A DNA stretch of 64,000 bases from Arenibacter echinorum (GTDB lineage: Bacteria > Bacteroidota > Bacteroidia > Flavobacteriales > Flavobacteriaceae): NCBI RefSeq assembly GCF_003259375.1, contig NZ_QLLN01000002.1:310001-374000 (forward strand), in the 5' to 3' direction. Below the pieces are notes generated by a model that saw only the letters and a list, made by a program, of their open reading frames with translations, was not told the origin of the DNA and did no database searches. Shown one piece after another: positions 63,101-64,000 of the stretch (positions are counted from its first letter, which is position 1; the number at the start of each line of letters is the position of its first letter). A program made the translations under genes and the position numbers.

Positions 63101-63286
63101 TAGACTACCCAGAATTCGCTGTTTCATTTCGTTTACGGCCTTGTTGGTAAACGTAATAGCCAGAATACTGCGATAGTTCCTGTTAAAATCAGAAGAAAGG
63201 ATAATTTTTAAATATTCTTTTGCAAGCGTATAGGTCTTGCCAGACCCAGCAGAGGCGTTATAGATTTTGTATGGAGCGTCCTGCAC
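60167..63286 (-). CDS. AddA-like UvrD helicase-nuclease
   Basis: 1039 residues. Walker A ASAGSGKTYTLAKEYL at the N-terminus, Walker B VDEFQDTSEMQW, helicase motif VMTVHKSKGLEFPIVIFP, and the C-terminal RecB-type nuclease RPDRLVIKDNKATIIDYKTGKK. It unwinds and degrades duplex ends with the AddB-like partner. Divergent from the superoxide dismutase gene. Confidence 0.9.
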   Translation of the reverse strand: MQDAPYKIYNASAGSGKTYTLAKEYLKIILSSDFNRNYRSILAITFTNKAVNEMKQRILGSLFAFGKTSDTKEIPSMLADISQELGIDISTLRNRSKKVLKEILHNYAFFDVSTIDKFTHRLIRTFAKDLKLPQNFEVVLDTKLLLDEAIAKLINKAGADTQLTKVLIDFALEKIDDDKSWDIAFDLQKIGILLFNENQAPHLKKLEDKGIDDFLDLKKELVHHIQSHETKIVAWAKDILNIIDENDLEFNNFKSSYFPKFIAKIASGDLNMDFNAGWKQNFETEPLYTKTCPQGIKDILDGLHPRFIGLFNEIKDHFSALSLVKNAYKNIVPLTVLSAIQHEIKILERERDLLPISSFNSIISKEIKDQPAPFIYERIGEKYRHYFVDEFQDTSEMQWHNLIPLIGNALESQDDQGKIGSLLLVGDAKQAIYRWRGGKAEQFLNLINLKENPFVFPPSTANLPANYRSHEEIIKFNNDFFTVTSPFLENTVYNKLFVEGNSQDYNHKKGGLVQLSFIDVEESQEEDGEYCNLVMKTLEEVLQKNYSLKDVCILTRKKKHGILLADFLMQNKIPIISSETLLLNSNPKVRFLVNLLHYSLQPTEMERCYEILSFLSEDLENRHQFINANINGVSQLLMGAYGFNVDIIGQSSVYDGLEYTIKKFGLANSSDAYITYFLDAVLEVEQKEGANTQVFLAYWDKKKDSLSITAPENVDAVQIMTVHKSKGLEFPIVIFPFANTNIYEERDAKLWLPVNPISFKGFEEILINKKQEVIGYGRLAETIYNEEQHKLELDAFNLLYVALTRAVKGLYIISKKDLTPKGEHKPNYYSGLFIHYLKEKGLWEDAKTCYRFGNLEIQDVLTGQGEQQEKITHLYTYKERPEFRILTKAGALWDTQRGTALSKGNMLHYVMGLIETNEDIDGAIDMLIRNGDLGHDDSLGMKQRIKAIADHPKLSSYFLKGSLIKNEQDILTKNGKVLRPDRLVIKDNKATIIDYKTGKKNPSYHEQIYSYADALEAMGYEIENKILIYINEDITLDFI

Positions 63287-63339
63287 AGTATTTTAGTCGC
63301 AAAATAAGCAATATTAAACAGTTCTTAACAAATTATTAG

Positions 63340-63369
63340 TTGAATTTCTATGATAAAACCGTAATTTTG
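63340..63369 (+). promoter_or_regulatory. Canonical promoter of the SOD gene
   Basis: TTG (63340-63342)-N19-TAATTTTG (63362-63369), a full Bacteroidota match. The ATG is 36 nt downstream. Confidence 0.8.
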
Positions 63370-63405
63370 GGAAACAACATTTTTTAACATAAAAACGAAA
63401 ACATT

Positions 63406-64000
63406 ATGGCTTTTGAATTACCTAAATTACCTTATGCGTACGACGCTTTGGAACCACATATTGATGCCAGAACAATGGAAATACATCACACCAAGCATCA
63501 CAACGGGTATACTACCAATCTAAATAACGCTATTGAAGGAACGGATTTGGCAAAAAAATCCATTATGGATATTTTGACCAACTTGGACATGTCCAATGCA
63601 GCTGTAAGAAACAACGGAGGAGGATTCTATAACCACTCTTTATTTTGGGAAATAATGTCACCAAATGGTGGTGGACAACCTTCGGGTGAGCTTGCCGATG
63701 CCATTAAATCTGCTTTTGGTTCTTTCGAATCATTTAAGGATGCTTTTTCCAAAGCTGCAGCAACAAGGTTCGGCTCTGGCTGGGCTTGGTTATGTGTTCA
63801 CAAAGGAGGGAAACTGGAAATTTGCTCAACTCCAAACCAAGACAATCCAATCATGCCTGGAACGGGCTGTGGTGGTGCTCCAATTTTGGGCTTGGATGTT
63901 TGGGAGCATGCTTATTACCTAAATTATCAGAATAGAAGACCAGACTACATCAACGCATTTTTTAATGTAGTTAATTGGGATAAAGTAGCCGCTTCCTACA
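63406..64000 (+). CDS. sodA: Superoxide dismutase, Mn/Fe family, C-terminally incomplete
   Basis: 198 codons are present and the frame runs off the window. Metal ligands: His in [12 protein letters not shown] and FYNHSLFW, then Asp and His in [18 protein letters not shown]. The residues RNNGGG before YNHSLFW and NQDNPIM fit the Mn-type (glycine and glutamine positions of MnSOD), so I favour Mn or cambialistic use. Disproportionates superoxide in the cytoplasm. Confidence 0.93.
   Translation, partial: MAFELPKLPYAYDALEPHIDARTMEIHHTKHHNGYTTNLNNAIEGTDLAKKSIMDILTNLDMSNAAVRNNGGGFYNHSLFWEIMSPNGGGQPSGELADAIKSAFGSFESFKDAFSKAAATRFGSGWAWLCVHKGGKLEICSTPNQDNPIMPGTGCGGAPILGLDVWEHAYYLNYQNRRPDYINAFFNVVNWDKVAASY

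Overview
The window looks like chromosomal DNA of a marine-type Flavobacteriaceae bacterium (phylum Bacteroidota). Supporting points are the low GC content, Bacteroidota promoters (TTG about 19 nt before TAnnTTTG), the gene order pyk - IPExxxVDY protein - rnc - fabF - acpP, a fused CcsBA cytochrome-maturation protein, OmpA with thrombospondin type 3 repeats, a PNGase F-like secreted glycoamidase, OMP_b-brl-type outer-membrane proteins and split AddA/AddB-like proteins. No phage, transposase, rRNA or CRISPR array is visible. I cannot name the genus.

Layout. 1-7.4 kb: housekeeping genes. A leftward group (acpP, fabF, rnc, IPExxxVDY gene, start of pyk) is divergent from a rightward group (purN, rnhA with a viroplasmin domain, PfkB kinase, long PurF-like protein). 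7.4-7.75 kb: twin small-RNA-like units, each with a -7 box, an identical 40-nt core and a different perfect 13-bp terminator. 7.9-20.6 kb: an AhpD-like protein, OsmC, a PNGase F-like enzyme, recJ, lpxH, queD, a PHP lipoprotein, a 2OG-Fe(II) oxygenase, a small membrane protein, MATE and GNAT proteins, UspA and tRNA-Ala(GGC). 20.9-27.5 kb: an outer-membrane receptor-like protein, an NTF2-like protein, a methyltransferase, and a membrane-anchored AraC-TolB-TPR regulator.

27.9-39.4 kb is the most striking region for gene content. CcsBA faces a leftward six-gene group: a di-heme cytochrome b-like membrane protein, a membrane-anchored Fe-S/FAD reductase with incomplete cysteine motifs, a 23-heme and a 25-heme cytochrome c (the latter built from 216-bp repeats), a beta-barrel with an N-terminal globular domain, and an OB-fold lipoprotein. 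I infer an electron route from a cytoplasmic donor through the inner membrane and periplasm to the outer membrane, matured by the neighbouring CcsBA.

39.7-54.7 kb holds envelope and stress genes: a peroxiredoxin, an L,D-transpeptidase, an NTF2-like protein, a broken HTH gene, mlaEFD, a phosphoesterase, a CDP-alcohol transferase, a flavodoxin-like protein, an OmpA lipoprotein, DUF302, DinB and DUF2267 proteins, deoD/deoC, an HMA-like protein, UspA and an SDR. Nine promoters here share one architecture: an inverted repeat TGA-N6-TCA whose centre lies exactly 29.5 nt upstream of a -7 box. Eight of the nine have at least 5 of 6 -7 positions matched. This suggests a local regulon of a Crp/Fnr-family activator acting at about -42. 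One of the nine drives no gene but a 228-nt segment that ends in a strong terminator, a candidate regulated noncoding RNA.

54.7-64 kb: AddB-like nuclease, a gene-poor repeat-like stretch, the major OmpA with its own canonical promoter, AddA-like helicase-nuclease, and the start of a Mn-type superoxide dismutase gene with a textbook promoter.
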